Source: Phycicoccus duodecadis (GTDB lineage: Bacteria > Actinomycetota > Actinomycetes > Actinomycetales > Dermatophilaceae). From it: a stretch of 64,000 nt of DNA. Of this stretch, positions 40,019 through 49,727 are shown piece after piece (the stretch's first letter is position 1; the number at the start of each line of letters is the position of its first letter). Under the pieces are notes generated by a model. The model saw nothing but the letters and a program-made list of their open reading frames with translations, searched no databases and was not told the DNA's origin. The stretch is from assembly GCF_002846495.1 (NCBI RefSeq), contig NZ_PJNE01000001.1, positions 496,001 through 560,000 of the forward strand, given 5' to 3'. Both the position numbers and the translations under genes were made by a program.

Positions 40019-40060
40019 CGACGGGGCCCGGCCTCCCCCTCGGGTGACCGGGCCCCGTCG
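40019..40060 (-). terminator. Terminator hairpin after metY
   Basis: A perfect 13-bp inverted repeat (arms 40019-40031 and 40048-40060) with a 16-nt loop starts 17 nt after the metY stop. Confidence 0.75.
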
Positions 40061-40076
40061 ACGCGGGCGGGCGCGG

Positions 40077-41450
40077 TCAGGCGTCGGACCCGACCAGCTC
40101 GGGTGCGATGTCGCTGGCGTCCCCGGTGCCACCCCCGAGGGCCGCGGCGAAGCCGGCGTCGAGGTCGGCCAGGATGTCGTCGATGGTCTCGATGCCGACC
40201 GCGAGGCGCACCAGCCCGGGCGTGACACCGGCGGCGAGGCGGGTCTCGTCCGCGCCCTGGCTGTGCGTGGTCGACGCCGGGTGGATGGCGAGCGAGCGCA
40301 CGTCACCGATGTTGGCGACGTGGCTGTGCAGCGACAGGCCCTCGACGAACCGGCGCCCGGCCTCGACGCCGCCGCGGATCTCGAAGGCCAGCACCGCGCC
40401 CGCCCCGCGCGGGGCGTACTTGTCGGCGAGGGCCTTGCCCGGGCTGGAGTCCAGCGAGGCCCAGCGCACGACCTCGACCTGCGGATGCGCCTCGAGGTAC
40501 TCGGCCACCCGGCGCGCGTTGGCGATGTGCCGCTCGACGCGGAGGCTCAGGGTCTCGACACCCTGCGCGATGAGGAAGGCGTTGAACGGGCTGACCGCCG
40601 CGCCGAGGTCGCGCAGCAGCTGCACGCGCGCCTTGAGGATGTAGGACAGGTTCGCGCCGAAGGGGCTGCCCACACCGAGGTCGGGGCCGAAGCGCAGCCC
40701 GTGGTAGCTCTCGTCGGGGGTGTTGTAGCTCGGGAAGCGCTCGGGGTCCCGGGTGTAGTCGAAGGTCCCTCCGTCGACGATCACACCGGCGATCGAGGTG
40801 CCGTGCCCGCCGAGGTACTTGGTGGCCGAGTGGATGACCACGTCGGCGCCCCACTCGAGCGGGCGGACCAGGTAGGGCGTCGCGATGGTGTTGTCGACCA
40901 CCAGCGGCACCCCGGCCTCGTGCGCCACCGCCGCCACGGCCTCGATGTCGAGCACCTCGGCCTTGGGGTTGGCGATCGTCTCGCCGAAGAAGGCCTTGGT
41001 GTTGGGGCGCACCGCCGCCCGCCAGGCCTGCGGGTCGGTGTGGTCCTCGACGAAGGTGACCTCGATGCCCAGCTTGGCGAAGGTGTGCTTCAGCAGGTTG
41101 ACCGTGCCGCCGTAGAGGGCTGCGCTGGAGACGATGTGGTCGCCGGCCTCGGCGAGGTTGAGCAGGCCGAGCGTCGTGGCGGCCTGGCCGGACGCCACCA
41201 GCAGCGCCCCGACGCCACCCTCGAGCGCGGCGATGCGCTGCTCGACGGCGTCCTGGGTCGGGTTCATGATGCGCGTGTAGATGTTGCCGAACTCCCTGAG
41301 CGCGAACAGGTTCTCGGCGTGGGCGGTGTCGTTGAAGACGAACGAGGTCGTCTGGTAGATCGGCAGGGCTCGGGCACCGGTGGCGGTGTCGGGCTGCTGG
41401 CCGGCGTGGACCTGGCGGGTCTCGAAGCCCCACTGGGACGGGTCGGACAT
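40077..41450 (-). CDS. metY: O-acetylhomoserine sulfhydrylase (MetY/MetZ class), 457 aa
   Basis: PLP-dependent Cys/Met-metabolism enzyme that converts O-acetylhomoserine and sulfide to homocysteine. Features: WGFETRQVHAGQQPDTATGA and RALPIYQTTSFVFNDTAHAE near the start, MNPTQDAVEQRIAALEGG, and the PLP lysine in VVIHSATKYLGGHGTSIAG (about 214). At 457 residues it is in the long OAH-sulfhydrylase group rather than cystathionine gamma-synthase (about 390). ATG 41450 has GGAG 8 nt upstream. Together with MetX it gives the direct-sulfhydrylation route; both carry SAM-IV riboswitches. Confidence 0.94.
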   Translation of the reverse strand: MSDPSQWGFETRQVHAGQQPDTATGARALPIYQTTSFVFNDTAHAENLFALREFGNIYTRIMNPTQDAVEQRIAALEGGVGALLVASGQAATTLGLLNLAEAGDHIVSSAALYGGTVNLLKHTFAKLGIEVTFVEDHTDPQAWRAAVRPNTKAFFGETIANPKAEVLDIEAVAAVAHEAGVPLVVDNTIATPYLVRPLEWGADVVIHSATKYLGGHGTSIAGVIVDGGTFDYTRDPERFPSYNTPDESYHGLRFGPDLGVGSPFGANLSYILKARVQLLRDLGAAVSPFNAFLIAQGVETLSLRVERHIANARRVAEYLEAHPQVEVVRWASLDSSPGKALADKYAPRGAGAVLAFEIRGGVEAGRRFVEGLSLHSHVANIGDVRSLAIHPASTTHSQGADETRLAAGVTPGLVRLAVGIETIDDILADLDAGFAAALGGGTGDASDIAPELVGSDA

Positions 41451-41535
41451 GTCTCGCTCCAAACTCGTGAGGTGCGACGGCCGAGCAGGCCGAACGCACG
41501 CGGACGTGTGCTCGGCGGGGGTACCGGGAGGTCTC

Positions 41536-41646
41536 CCGCGCTTGCGAGCGACGGATGTCGCTCGCCTGGTCCTCACCCGGGGCACCCCACCGCGGAGGAG
41601 GGTTGCCGGCCAGCGAGCCGGGGCTTGACGCTGGCACTCATGACCT
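41536..41646 (-). promoter_or_regulatory. SAM-IV riboswitch in the metY leader
   Basis: The RNA begins AGGUCAUGAGUGCCAGCGUC and closely matches the SAM-IV pattern: P1 GGUC/GACC, P2 GCCAGC/GCUGGC with inner AAGCC/GGCUC, CCGGCAACC and GUGCCCCGGGUGA. After P1 a 9-bp hairpin (GCGAGCGAC/GUCGCUCGC) precedes the pseudoknot strand. Pseudoknot: loop CCGCG (41591-41595) with CGCGG (41536-41540), a covariant change from the metX copy. A -10 TACCGT (41653-41658) lies 6 nt upstream of the first aptamer base. The 85-nt stretch to the ATG contains further hairpins that could act as the expression platform. Confidence 0.93.
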
Positions 41647-41744
41647 GGCTCCACGGTAACCGGTCGAGCCCCTCCGGCCGGAGCGACGTCTCACTCCCCG
41701 GTCACGCGCGACCCGGCACGCCCCGCCCGCCCGACCTCCCTCCC

Positions 41745-41771
41745 ACCTTTTCGGGGTGACCCCGAAAAGGT
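41745..41771. repeat. Perfect 27-bp inverted repeat between metY and the aldo/keto reductase
   Basis: Arms ACCTTTTCGGGG and CCCCGAAAAGGT (12 bp each) flank TGA. It lies in a divergent promoter region, about 90 bp upstream of the metY -10 and 112 bp upstream of the reductase start. The form suits an operator for a dimeric regulator; no adjacent regulator gene is present. Confidence 0.7.
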
Positions 41772-41882
41772 CACCGGACACGACCTGGCAGGCGGGGTCT
41801 GGTGGCTCAGCTCGTGTCTCGAGCCGTGGCCGGCGCGCCTCACCCGGCACCGCGCCACCCCGTGATCCGACAGGATGGGCCC

Positions 41883-42929
<1,047 letters not shown>

Positions 42930-42975
42930 CGCCGCGCCGGGGAAGACACCGGCGCCACCAGGGGTTGAGCACGAC

Positions 42976-43410
42976 ATGAGCGACGACTACATCCCCAGCC
43001 CTTCGACGTGGGTCCGCGAGCAGGTCGAGAAGATCGACGCCACCGGCGACACCCGCTCGGTCAGCGTCATGGACCGCCCGGTCGTGATGCTGACGATGCG
43101 CGGCGCCAAGACCGGGGCCGTCCGCAAGGTGCCGCTGATGCGGGTCGAGCACGACGGGGTCTACGCCGCCGTGGCGAGCAAGGGGGGCGCCCCCGAGCAC
43201 CCCCTCTGGTACGCCAACCTCCAGGCCGACCCGAAGATCACCCTGCAGGACGGCACCCGCTCCTGGCCGGCCGTGGCCCGCGAGATCACCGGCGAGGAGC
43301 GCGCCCAGTGGTGGGAGCGCTGCGTCGCGGCGTACCCGCCGTACGCCGAGTACCAGGAGAAGACCGACCGGCTCATCCCGGTGCTGGTCCTCGAGCCCAG
43401 CGACGGCTGA
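42976..43410 (+). CDS. Deazaflavin (F420)-dependent nitroreductase family protein (Ddn/DUF385), 144 aa
   Basis: Split beta-barrel protein of the Ddn family, which uses reduced F420 for quinone or nitro reduction in mycobacteria. Motifs: PVVMLTMRGAKTGAVRKVPL (the G-AKTG-x-R-K-x-P-L core), VYAAVASKGGAPEHPLWYAN (with KGG and P-x-WY-N-L) and YAEYQEKTDRLIPVLVLEP. ATG 42976 has AGGGG 12 nt upstream. Starts 46 nt after the reductase and may be co-transcribed. It implies F420 production by the host. Confidence 0.9.
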   Translation: MSDDYIPSPSTWVREQVEKIDATGDTRSVSVMDRPVVMLTMRGAKTGAVRKVPLMRVEHDGVYAAVASKGGAPEHPLWYANLQADPKITLQDGTRSWPAVAREITGEERAQWWERCVAAYPPYAEYQEKTDRLIPVLVLEPSDG

Positions 43411-43437
43411 CCCCTCCGCCGGCGGCGCCGGTCCTGC

Positions 43438-43896
43438 TCAGCCCTCGGGCGCGGTGGGGCCGGCGCCGTCGTCGTGCGTGGGGCGTCCGGCCGGGGCGGC
43501 GTCCCGCTCGACCTTGCGGAACCACAGCAGGCCCAGCACCGGGAGCACGAGGGGGACGAAGCCGTAGCCCTGGCCGAAGTGCGACCAGACGGTCTTGTCG
43601 GGGAACGCGGCCCGGTCCAGGTACGAGGCGAGGCCCACGACCAGGACGCCGACGAGCTCGACGGTGCAGGCCACGACACCCACCCGCACCCACCGTCCGC
43701 CCTTGGCGAGGCACCAGGTGGCGAGGATGTAGACGACGGCCGCGAACGCCGACAGCAGGTACGCCAGCGGGGCGCGCTCGAAGTACTCGCTGATCTGCAG
43801 CACCGAGCGGCCGGTGGCGGCGAGCGCGAGGACGCCGTACACGACGACGAGGATGACCCCGGGCCCTCCGAGGGCGCGGCGTGAGGTGTCAGCCAT
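43438..43896 (-). CDS. Four-helix integral membrane protein, 152 aa, unknown
   Basis: Not assigned to a family. Four hydrophobic segments: about 13-33 (VILVVVYGVLALAATGRSVL), 43-63 (APLAYLLSAFAAVVYILATW), 72-92 (VGVVACTVELVGVLVVGLAS) and 112-128 (YGFVPLVLPVLGLLWF). The C-terminal 25 residues are hydrophilic. The ATG overlaps the end of the preceding membrane-protein gene by 8 bp, so the two are coupled and may form one complex. Confidence 0.75.
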   Translation of the reverse strand: MADTSRRALGGPGVILVVVYGVLALAATGRSVLQISEYFERAPLAYLLSAFAAVVYILATWCLAKGGRWVRVGVVACTVELVGVLVVGLASYLDRAAFPDKTVWSHFGQGYGFVPLVLPVLGLLWFRKVERDAAPAGRPTHDDGAGPTAPEG

Positions 43897-44251
43897 AGAA
43901 GTTCCAGATCTGCAGGAGGCGGGCGCTCATGACGGCGACCGCGAAGGCGCCCACCGCGATGGAGCCCATGGCCCATCGCGACTTCTCCTTGATCGCCAGG
44001 AACGCCGTGCCGACGAGGATGACGGGGAGGCTGACCAGGTAGGCGACGAAGGTCGCGCGCTCGGCGCCGTCGGTGATGTGGTCGAGGCCGACGAGGCCGC
44101 CGACGAGCAGCACCACCAGGCCGAGCTCGACCAGGCCGGTGATGGCGAGGAGCAGGTCGTCGATCAGCCGGTCCCGGGCGGCGTAGACCACGGCCAGGAC
44201 GCAGAGGATGCCGGACAGGCCGACGACCGCGTACGTCAGGGGCTCGATCAC
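43889..44251 (-). CDS. Four-helix integral membrane protein, 120 aa, unknown
   Basis: Not assigned to a family. Hydrophobic segments at about 5-24, 32-55, 65-85 and 92-112 (e.g. LTYAVVGLSGILCVLAVVYA, LELGLVVLLVGGLVGL-like). GTG 44251 lies 7 nt after TAGGGT (44259-44264), a leaderless arrangement; the very long open frame upstream is antisense to the hydrolase gene. It is coupled to the 152-aa membrane protein by an 8-bp overlap. Confidence 0.75.
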   Translation of the reverse strand: MIEPLTYAVVGLSGILCVLAVVYAARDRLIDDLLLAITGLVELGLVVLLVGGLVGLDHITDGAERATFVAYLVSLPVILVGTAFLAIKEKSRWAMGSIAVGAFAVAVMSARLLQIWNFYG

Positions 44252-44449
44252 GGGCCACACCCTAACGAGGCGGACGGCGCGCCGCGGCCGGGGGCTTCGA
44301 CACGGGGGCCGCACGACCGAGGATGGTGGCCCGATCGGCCATCCCCTGTTACACCTCGCGTCGGCTACCACCGCTCCACCTCGCGTCGGCTGCCGGAGTC
44401 CCGCCGGGCGCCCGCATCCGGGGCAGGTGCCGGGTGCGAGACTGCGGCC

Positions 44450-45358
44450 ATGGCAACCGCACCGCTGGGGGACATCGAGATCGCGTACGAGATCGACGGG
44501 CCGGACGACGGCGAGCCCATGCTGCTGCTGATGGGCCTCGGGACCCAGCTGGTCGCGTGGCCGGCCGAGGTCGTCGACGGGCTGGCCGCCGCGGGGTTCC
44601 GCGTCATCCGGCTCGACAACCGCGACATCGGGCTCTCCTCGCGCACTCCGGGCCCGCCGCCGCGCCGCAGCGAGGTGATGCGGGCGTTCGTGCACCGCCG
44701 GGCCGCGCGCCCCGACTACCTGATCGCCGACATGGCGTCGGACGCCGTCGCGCTGCTCGACCACCTCGAGGTCGACGTCGCCCACGTCGTCGGGGTGTCG
44801 ATGGGCGGGATGATCGCGCAGCAGCTGACCATCGACCATCCCGCCCGGGTGCGCTCGCTGGTCTCGATCATGTCCAACACCGGCAACCGCAAGGCCGGGC
44901 GCGTCTCGCCCCGCCTGCTGCCGACGATGGCGATGTCGTTCACCACGCCGCGGCCCACCGACGAGGAGGAGGCCGTGCGGCTGGGCGTCGAGAGCTGGCG
45001 GGTCATCGCCGGGCCGCTGTTCGACGCCGACGAGATCGAGGTGCAGGTGCGCCAGGCGGTCGCGCGCAGCGTGAACCCCCTCGGTACGGTGCGCCAGCTG
45101 CTGGCCATCCTGGCGAGCCCCGACCGCACCGCAGGCCTGCGCGAGGTGACCGTGCCCACGCTCGTCGTGCACGGGCTGGCCGACCGGCTCGTGGTGCCGA
45201 GCGGCGGCATCGCGACCGCGCAGGCCGTGCCGGGCTCGCGGCTGCTGATGTTCCCCGACATGGGTCACGACCTGCCGCGGCCGCGGCGGGCCGAGATCGT
45301 CGAGGCCATCGTGCGCAACGCCGCGCGGGCCCACGCCGTGGACCCGGCCCGCGCCTGA
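44450..45358 (+). CDS. Alpha/beta hydrolase, 302 aa
   Basis: Soluble alpha/beta-hydrolase-fold protein. Oxyanion-region segment MLLLMGLGTQLVAWPAEVVD, nucleophile elbow VVGVSMGGMIAQQLTI with Ser at about 120, acid region TLVVHGLADRLVVPSGGI and catalytic His in FPDMGHDLPRPRRAEIV. It resembles esterases in the aclacinomycin methylesterase/3-oxoadipate enol-lactonase group, but the substrate cannot be told. ATG 44450 is the family start, and there is no Shine-Dalgarno; GAGACT 6 nt upstream may be a leaderless -10. Confidence 0.85.
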   Translation: MATAPLGDIEIAYEIDGPDDGEPMLLLMGLGTQLVAWPAEVVDGLAAAGFRVIRLDNRDIGLSSRTPGPPPRRSEVMRAFVHRRAARPDYLIADMASDAVALLDHLEVDVAHVVGVSMGGMIAQQLTIDHPARVRSLVSIMSNTGNRKAGRVSPRLLPTMAMSFTTPRPTDEEEAVRLGVESWRVIAGPLFDADEIEVQVRQAVARSVNPLGTVRQLLAILASPDRTAGLREVTVPTLVVHGLADRLVVPSGGIATAQAVPGSRLLMFPDMGHDLPRPRRAEIVEAIVRNAARAHAVDPARA

Positions 45359-45420
45359 CCTGACGCGCCACTGTTGCGACGAGCACCTGTCCCGACCCAC
45401 GCCTGTCCCGACCCGCAGCG

Positions 45421-45894
45421 TCACCGCCTGGCGGGGTTCACGGACACGGTGGACGCGACCGGGGCCGGGGCGGCGGTCGCGGGCGGACGGCCGTCGGGGA
45501 CCCGCGCGTGGGCCGGCGTCGGGTCAGGCGCCAGCATCAGGTACCCCTGGGCGACCAGGATGACGACGACGGCCAGCAGCTTGCCGGCCGGCAGCGTCGC
45601 GCCGAAGTGCACGCGGTCGACGACGATGATCCCCACCTGCAGCAGCACGATCCAGCCCATGGTGACCACGGCCAGCTCGGCGTACTGCAGCGCCGAGGCG
45701 TAGACCCAGAAGAGCACCACGAAGATCGCGGCACCCGCGGCCAGGGCCCAGCGGCTGCCGTCCTGCGCCCAGGTCTTGGCCGCCACGGCGCCGAGGAGGT
45801 CGAGGGCGGCCAGTGCGACCATCGCGAGGGTCGCGACGACCGGCAGCGGCCAGGACGTGGGAAGCCGGATCAGCAGCGGGTCGAGGGTGGACAT
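45421..45894 (-). CDS. SMR-like four-helix membrane protein, 157 aa
   Basis: Four hydrophobic helices resembling the small multidrug resistance/DMT group: about 19-42 (VVATLAMVALAALDLLGAV), 52-75, 80-97 and 107-124 (AGKLLAVVVILVAQGYLML). Helix 1 ends LDLLGAVAAKTWAQDG, where SMR proteins have a key Glu; here an Asp sits at that place. The central pattern VYASALQYAELAVVTMGWIV also fits SMR. A 30-residue Pro/Ala tail is extra. ATG 45894. Transport is inferred. Confidence 0.65.
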   Translation of the reverse strand: MSTLDPLLIRLPTSWPLPVVATLAMVALAALDLLGAVAAKTWAQDGSRWALAAGAAIFVVLFWVYASALQYAELAVVTMGWIVLLQVGIIVVDRVHFGATLPAGKLLAVVVILVAQGYLMLAPDPTPAHARVPDGRPPATAAPAPVASTVSVNPARR

Positions 45895-45986
45895 CGGGTC
45901 CTCCGGGTCGGGCACGACGCACGGGGGATGCGTCAGTGCTCAGGAGGGCCACCCGCCCGGGCTGATACCCGCGCCGGACCGGCGGC

Positions 45987-46964
45987 TCAGCCCTCCCAGA
46001 GGTCGCGGACACGGGCCGAGATCCGGCGTCCGTGCTCACGGGCACGCTCGAGGGTGGTCGCGCCGCGGGTGGTGTCGAGTGGGTTGGCGCCCATGGCCCA
46101 CAGGTCGCGGGCATCGGGGACGACCACGTGGCTGCGGCTGCGCGGACGCAGCGCCCACGCCTGCACCCGCGGGAGCTCGCGGACGCCGGCCCCCACCGGG
46201 TAGGGCGCGAGGACCAGGACACGCGCGTGCCCGGCGGCGAGGTCGACGTTGGCGATGCTGCGCAAGCCTCCGTCGACGTAGCGGCGCCCCGCGATCTCGA
46301 CCGCCGGGAAGACCCCCGGGACCGCGCAGCTGGCCGCGACCGCCCGCTCGAGCGGGACGTCACCGGAGCCGTCGAACACCACCGAGGTGCCGGTCTCGGT
46401 GTCGACGGCGGTGATGAGGAGCCGGGCGGCCGGCCACTGCCGCCCGACGAGCTCGAACCCGACCGTGTCGAGCCACTGCTCCTCGGTGGCGGTGCGGGCG
46501 TCGAGGGCGGCCCGGCCGACCAGCGCACGGCCGCCGCGGTGGTCGCGGGTCATCTGCGCACGCAGGTAGCGGGCGGCATCGGACGGGCCGAGCCTGCCCA
46601 CCTCGGTCATCGGGACGCCGCGGCGCACGAGCTCGAACGCCTCCTCGTCGGTGCCCAGCCGCAGGTGAGCCGCGACCATCGAGCCCGCCGAGGTGCCGAT
46701 CATCGTATCGGCGCTCCGGACGTCGACCCCTTCGTCGCGCAGACCGAGGACGACGCCGGCCTCCCACGCGATGCCGGTGACGCCGCCGCCGGCCAACACC
46801 AGGGCGCGCTCGAGGGTGACGTCCGGCGGCTGCCAGTCGGCGTAGACGCGCGAGCCACCGTCGACGTAGTGGGTCGGCTCGGTCTCCCCCGGGGCCGCTT
46901 GGAAGCCGGCAACCCCGAGGTCGGCCGGCCCCGCCGTGGCGCTCTCGTCGGTCACGTCACTCAC
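45987..46964 (-). CDS. Patatin-like phospholipase, 325 aa
   Basis: Serine lipid hydrolase of the patatin family with a Ser-Asp dyad. Oxyanion loop LVLAGGGVTGIAWEAGVV (about 56-73), nucleophile MIGTSAGSMVAAHL (Ser about 93), dyad Asp in YVDGGLRSIANVDLAAGHA (about 230). Cytoplasmic: no signal peptide. The GTG start at 46964 is the best candidate; the first 45 residues are variable. Single gene between an SMR-like gene and the SprT-like gene. Confidence 0.9.
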   Translation of the reverse strand: MSDVTDESATAGPADLGVAGFQAAPGETEPTHYVDGGSRVYADWQPPDVTLERALVLAGGGVTGIAWEAGVVLGLRDEGVDVRSADTMIGTSAGSMVAAHLRLGTDEEAFELVRRGVPMTEVGRLGPSDAARYLRAQMTRDHRGGRALVGRAALDARTATEEQWLDTVGFELVGRQWPAARLLITAVDTETGTSVVFDGSGDVPLERAVAASCAVPGVFPAVEIAGRRYVDGGLRSIANVDLAAGHARVLVLAPYPVGAGVRELPRVQAWALRPRSRSHVVVPDARDLWAMGANPLDTTRGATTLERAREHGRRISARVRDLWEG

Positions 46965-47021
46965 GCGTCGATTGTCCGCCGGGGCCTCGGACGCCGACGA
47001 ACCCTCGGCGCGTGAGGGTGC

Positions 47022-47711
47022 TCACGCCGCCCCGGACTCCGCCGCCCGAACGGCCTCGATCGGCACGCTGACCAGGTCGTCGCCGACGCGAACCTGGCAG
47101 CGCGCGGCGCCGACGAGCTCGACCTCGCCGCAGTGTCCGCTCCACGGACCGTCGACGACCTCCACCAGGTCGCCCAGCCCCGGCTGCACGACCCCCCGCG
47201 AGCGCACCGCGCCGAGGCGCAGCGCCGCGAGCTCGGCCTGGTACGACGGCGGCAGCGACGCCGGCCGCCCGCGGTAGCTCCACGAGAACAGGTACCGGCC
47301 GTCGAAGCGACGCGAGCAGCGCCCGCATGACATCAGCCGGGTGGGGGCGCGGTGCCGGGTGCGCTCGTGCCCCGCCGGGCAACGGCCCACCCAGTCGCCG
47401 GGGACGCGTGGGGCATCGGGCGAGACACACCGCTCGCCACTGCAGCCGATGCGGACGGCGGTGGCACGCCACACGGCGTCGTGGCCGTGCCGGGGGCCGA
47501 CGAGCGCGTGCGCGATCTCGTGCAGCAGGGTGTCGCGGACCTCGTCCTCGGAGTGCAACCGCGTGAGCGGGCCGCTGATGCCGATCTGGCGGGGGCCGAA
47601 GCGGCACACGCCGGCCCGGGTCTTGGCGCGGTCGGCGACGACCGTCCACCCCTCGAGGCCGTGCTCGGTGAGCAGGCGACGCCCCATCGCCAGTGCGTGC
47701 TGGACCTCCAC
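47022..47711 (-). CDS. SprT-like zinc metallopeptidase domain protein, 229 aa
   Basis: SprT-like protein with the zinc motif LLHEIAHALVGPRHGHDAVW (HEIAH, about 68-72, third ligand His downstream). A Cys-rich C-terminal part may bind a second zinc (CSGERC, RCPAGHERTRH, MSCGRCSRRF), and a KOW-like tail follows (GDLVEVVDGPWSGHCGEVEL). The start is GTG 47711 with GGAGGG 8 nt upstream; the frame open to 47915 is not used. TACCGT at 47766-47771 could be the -10. In other bacteria and eukaryotes SprT proteins act on DNA-protein crosslinks; the role here is inferred. Confidence 0.85.
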   Translation of the reverse strand: MEVQHALAMGRRLLTEHGLEGWTVVADRAKTRAGVCRFGPRQIGISGPLTRLHSEDEVRDTLLHEIAHALVGPRHGHDAVWRATAVRIGCSGERCVSPDAPRVPGDWVGRCPAGHERTRHRAPTRLMSCGRCSRRFDGRYLFSWSYRGRPASLPPSYQAELAALRLGAVRSRGVVQPGLGDLVEVVDGPWSGHCGEVELVGAARCQVRVGDDLVSVPIEAVRAAESGAA

Positions 47712-47821
47712 CGCGCGATCCCTCCGCCGTCTCGGTGACGGGACCGGCCCGTCGATCTGCACCCCACGGTAGGCAGCGGCACCGACAGCACCACGGCGGC
47801 GCTCCGACGGTCGCGCCGATC

Positions 47822-47859
47822 TGTGGACGACCGCCGCCCAACCGGCGCCCTGTGGACGA
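47822..47859 (-). promoter_or_regulatory. Paired TCGTCCACA boxes upstream of the SprT-like gene
   Basis: Copies of TGTGGACGA at 47822-47830 and 47851-47859, 29 bp apart. The adjoining bases (GATCTGTGG, GGCGCC-CTGTGG) also match the pair at 30225-30262. They lie about 50-90 bp upstream of the likely -10. Confidence 0.5.
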
Positions 47860-48043
47860 GGCCGCTCGCCGCCGAACCCCCGACCTGCGTATTCGCTGAG
47901 AGAACCGACCTGCACAAGCTGTCAACTCCTGCGGCGCTGCGCCCCTCTGCGGCTTCCCCGACTGCCTAGAGTCCCCTCCGGTGCCGTGCGCGTGTGCGGC
48001 CGCCGGCGCGACGACGCGCCTCAGAACCGTGAAAGGGGTTCGC

Positions 48044-49630
48044 ATGACGGCGACCACCGCCCATCGCGAGGCACCCGGAGGTGGTGTCCTGTCGTTCCTC
48101 GACCGGAGCCGCACCGTCGCCTCGTCCGACTACAACCGCTGGCTGATCCCCCCGGCCGCGCTGGCGATCCACCTGTGCATCGGACAGGTCTACGCCACGA
48201 GCGTCTACAAGGCCTCGATGGTGGCTCACTTCGACAGCTCGCTGACCGCGGTCGGCATCATCTTCTCCATCGCCATCGTGATGCTCGGCCTGTCGGCCGC
48301 CGTCATGGGCACCTGGGTCGACCGGGTCGGGCCGCGCAAGGCGATGTTCGTCGCCTCGTGCGCGTGGGCTCTGGGCTTCCTCGTCGGCTCGGTCGGGATC
48401 GCGACCACCCAGCTGTGGCTGGTCTACCTGGGCTACGGCGTCATCGGCGGCATCGGGCTGGGGATCGGCTACATCTCCCCCGTGTCGACGCTGATCAAGT
48501 GGTTCCCGGACCGGCCGGGCCTGGCCACCGGTATGGCGATCATGGGCTTCGGTGGTGGCGCCATGGTGGCCTCGCCCCTGTCGCGCCAGTTGCTCTCGTA
48601 CTTCGACCCGGCCTACGACCCCTCGAACTCCAAGTCGCTGGCCAGCGGCCACGCGCTGACGTTCCTGTTCGTCAGCCTCGCCGTCATCTACTTCCTGATC
48701 ATGATGATCGGCGTGGCCAACGTGCGGGTGCCCGCCCCGGGCTGGGCGCCGGAGGGCTTCGACGCCTCGAAGATCTCGGGCTCCACGACGATGGTCACCG
48801 ACCAGAGCGTCTCGGCCGCGACCGCCATCAAGACCCCGCAGTTCTGGTTCCTGTGGGTCGTCCTGTTCTGCAACGTCACCGCGGGCATCGGCATCCTCGA
48901 GCAGGCCGCTCCGATGATCCAGGACTTCTTCCGCGGGCCCGGCGGCACCTCGACCGTGGCGGTGGCCGCTGCCGGTGGGTTCGTCGGCCTGCTGTCCCTG
49001 TTCAACATGGCCGGGCGCTTCTTCTGGTCGACGACGTCGGACAAGATCGGCCGCAAGCCGATCTACATGGTGTACCTCGGCGTCGGCATCGTGCTGTACC
49101 TGCTGCTCGCGCTGACCGGCTCGACCACCACGGCCGTGTTCGTCCTTCTCGCCGCGGTCATCATCAGCTTCTACGGCGGTGGCTTCTCGACCGCTCCGGC
49201 CTACCTGCGTGACCTCTTCGGCACCTACCAGGTCGGCGCCATCCACGGGCGGCTGCTGACCGCGTGGTCGGCGGCCGGTGTGGTCGGGCCGCTCATCATC
49301 AACGGCTTCCTGGACGCCGCCGGTACCCCGGGCAAGCTCACCGCGGCCGACTACCGGCCGGCACTGTTCACGATGGTCGGCGTGCTGGCCGTCGGGTTCG
49401 TCGCGAACCTGCTGGTCAAGGCGGTGGACGACCGGTTCCACGAGCCGGCCGAGGTCGTCGAGGCCGCAGCCGCCAAGGACCGTGAGGCGGCCGCCCGGGT
49501 GGAGTCGGGCGAGGCCTCGCGCGGCGGTGCCGGCGCCCTGCGTGTCTACCTCTCGTGGGGTGTGGTGAGCCTGCTCCTGGCCTATGGTGTGTACGAGACG
49601 CTGGTCACAGCGTTGAAGCTGTTCGCCTGA
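48044..49630 (+). CDS. OFA family MFS transporter (oxalate/formate antiporter type), 528 aa
   Basis: Twelve-helix MFS carrier of the OFA group. Helix 1 is LAIHLCIGQVYATSVYKASM; loop 2-3 motif GTWVDRVGPRKAM; GLGIGYISPVSTLIKWFPDR is typical of OFA proteins; second-half loop WSTTSDKIGRKPIYMVYLG. An extra C-terminal helix follows (YLSWGVVSLLLAYGVYETLV) after an acidic/Ala-rich linker, as in the actinobacterial subgroup. ATG 48044 has GAAAGGGG 6 nt upstream; TAGAGT at 47967-47972 is a possible -10. Substrate (oxalate, formate or another carboxylate) not determinable. Confidence 0.88.
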   Translation: MTATTAHREAPGGGVLSFLDRSRTVASSDYNRWLIPPAALAIHLCIGQVYATSVYKASMVAHFDSSLTAVGIIFSIAIVMLGLSAAVMGTWVDRVGPRKAMFVASCAWALGFLVGSVGIATTQLWLVYLGYGVIGGIGLGIGYISPVSTLIKWFPDRPGLATGMAIMGFGGGAMVASPLSRQLLSYFDPAYDPSNSKSLASGHALTFLFVSLAVIYFLIMMIGVANVRVPAPGWAPEGFDASKISGSTTMVTDQSVSAATAIKTPQFWFLWVVLFCNVTAGIGILEQAAPMIQDFFRGPGGTSTVAVAAAGGFVGLLSLFNMAGRFFWSTTSDKIGRKPIYMVYLGVGIVLYLLLALTGSTTTAVFVLLAAVIISFYGGGFSTAPAYLRDLFGTYQVGAIHGRLLTAWSAAGVVGPLIINGFLDAAGTPGKLTAADYRPALFTMVGVLAVGFVANLLVKAVDDRFHEPAEVVEAAAAKDREAAARVESGEASRGGAGALRVYLSWGVVSLLLAYGVYETLVTALKLFA

Positions 49631-49634
49631 CCGA

Positions 49635-49694
49635 GCAGCCCCGTTCTGGAGGGGCTGCGACGCCGTGGCGGTCCACTGGACCGCCGCGGCGTCG
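49635..49694 (+). terminator. Double hairpin terminator after the OFA transporter
   Basis: First hairpin: 8-bp stem GCAGCCCC/GGGGCTGC (635-642, 651-658). Second: about 17 pairs (658-674 with 678-694, one T-G wobble) around ACT, followed by TTGTTT. A strong intrinsic terminator 4-64 nt past the stop. Confidence 0.85.
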
Positions 49695-49727
49695 TTGTTT
49701 CCGGGGCCGGCGCACTTGGCCGAGGTT

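Noticed and set aside
47966..49441. 491-codon minus-strand open frame over the OFA transporter
   Set aside because: Translation is rich in Asp/Arg/Gly/His without structure; the plus strand encodes a coherent twelve-helix transporter with an SD.
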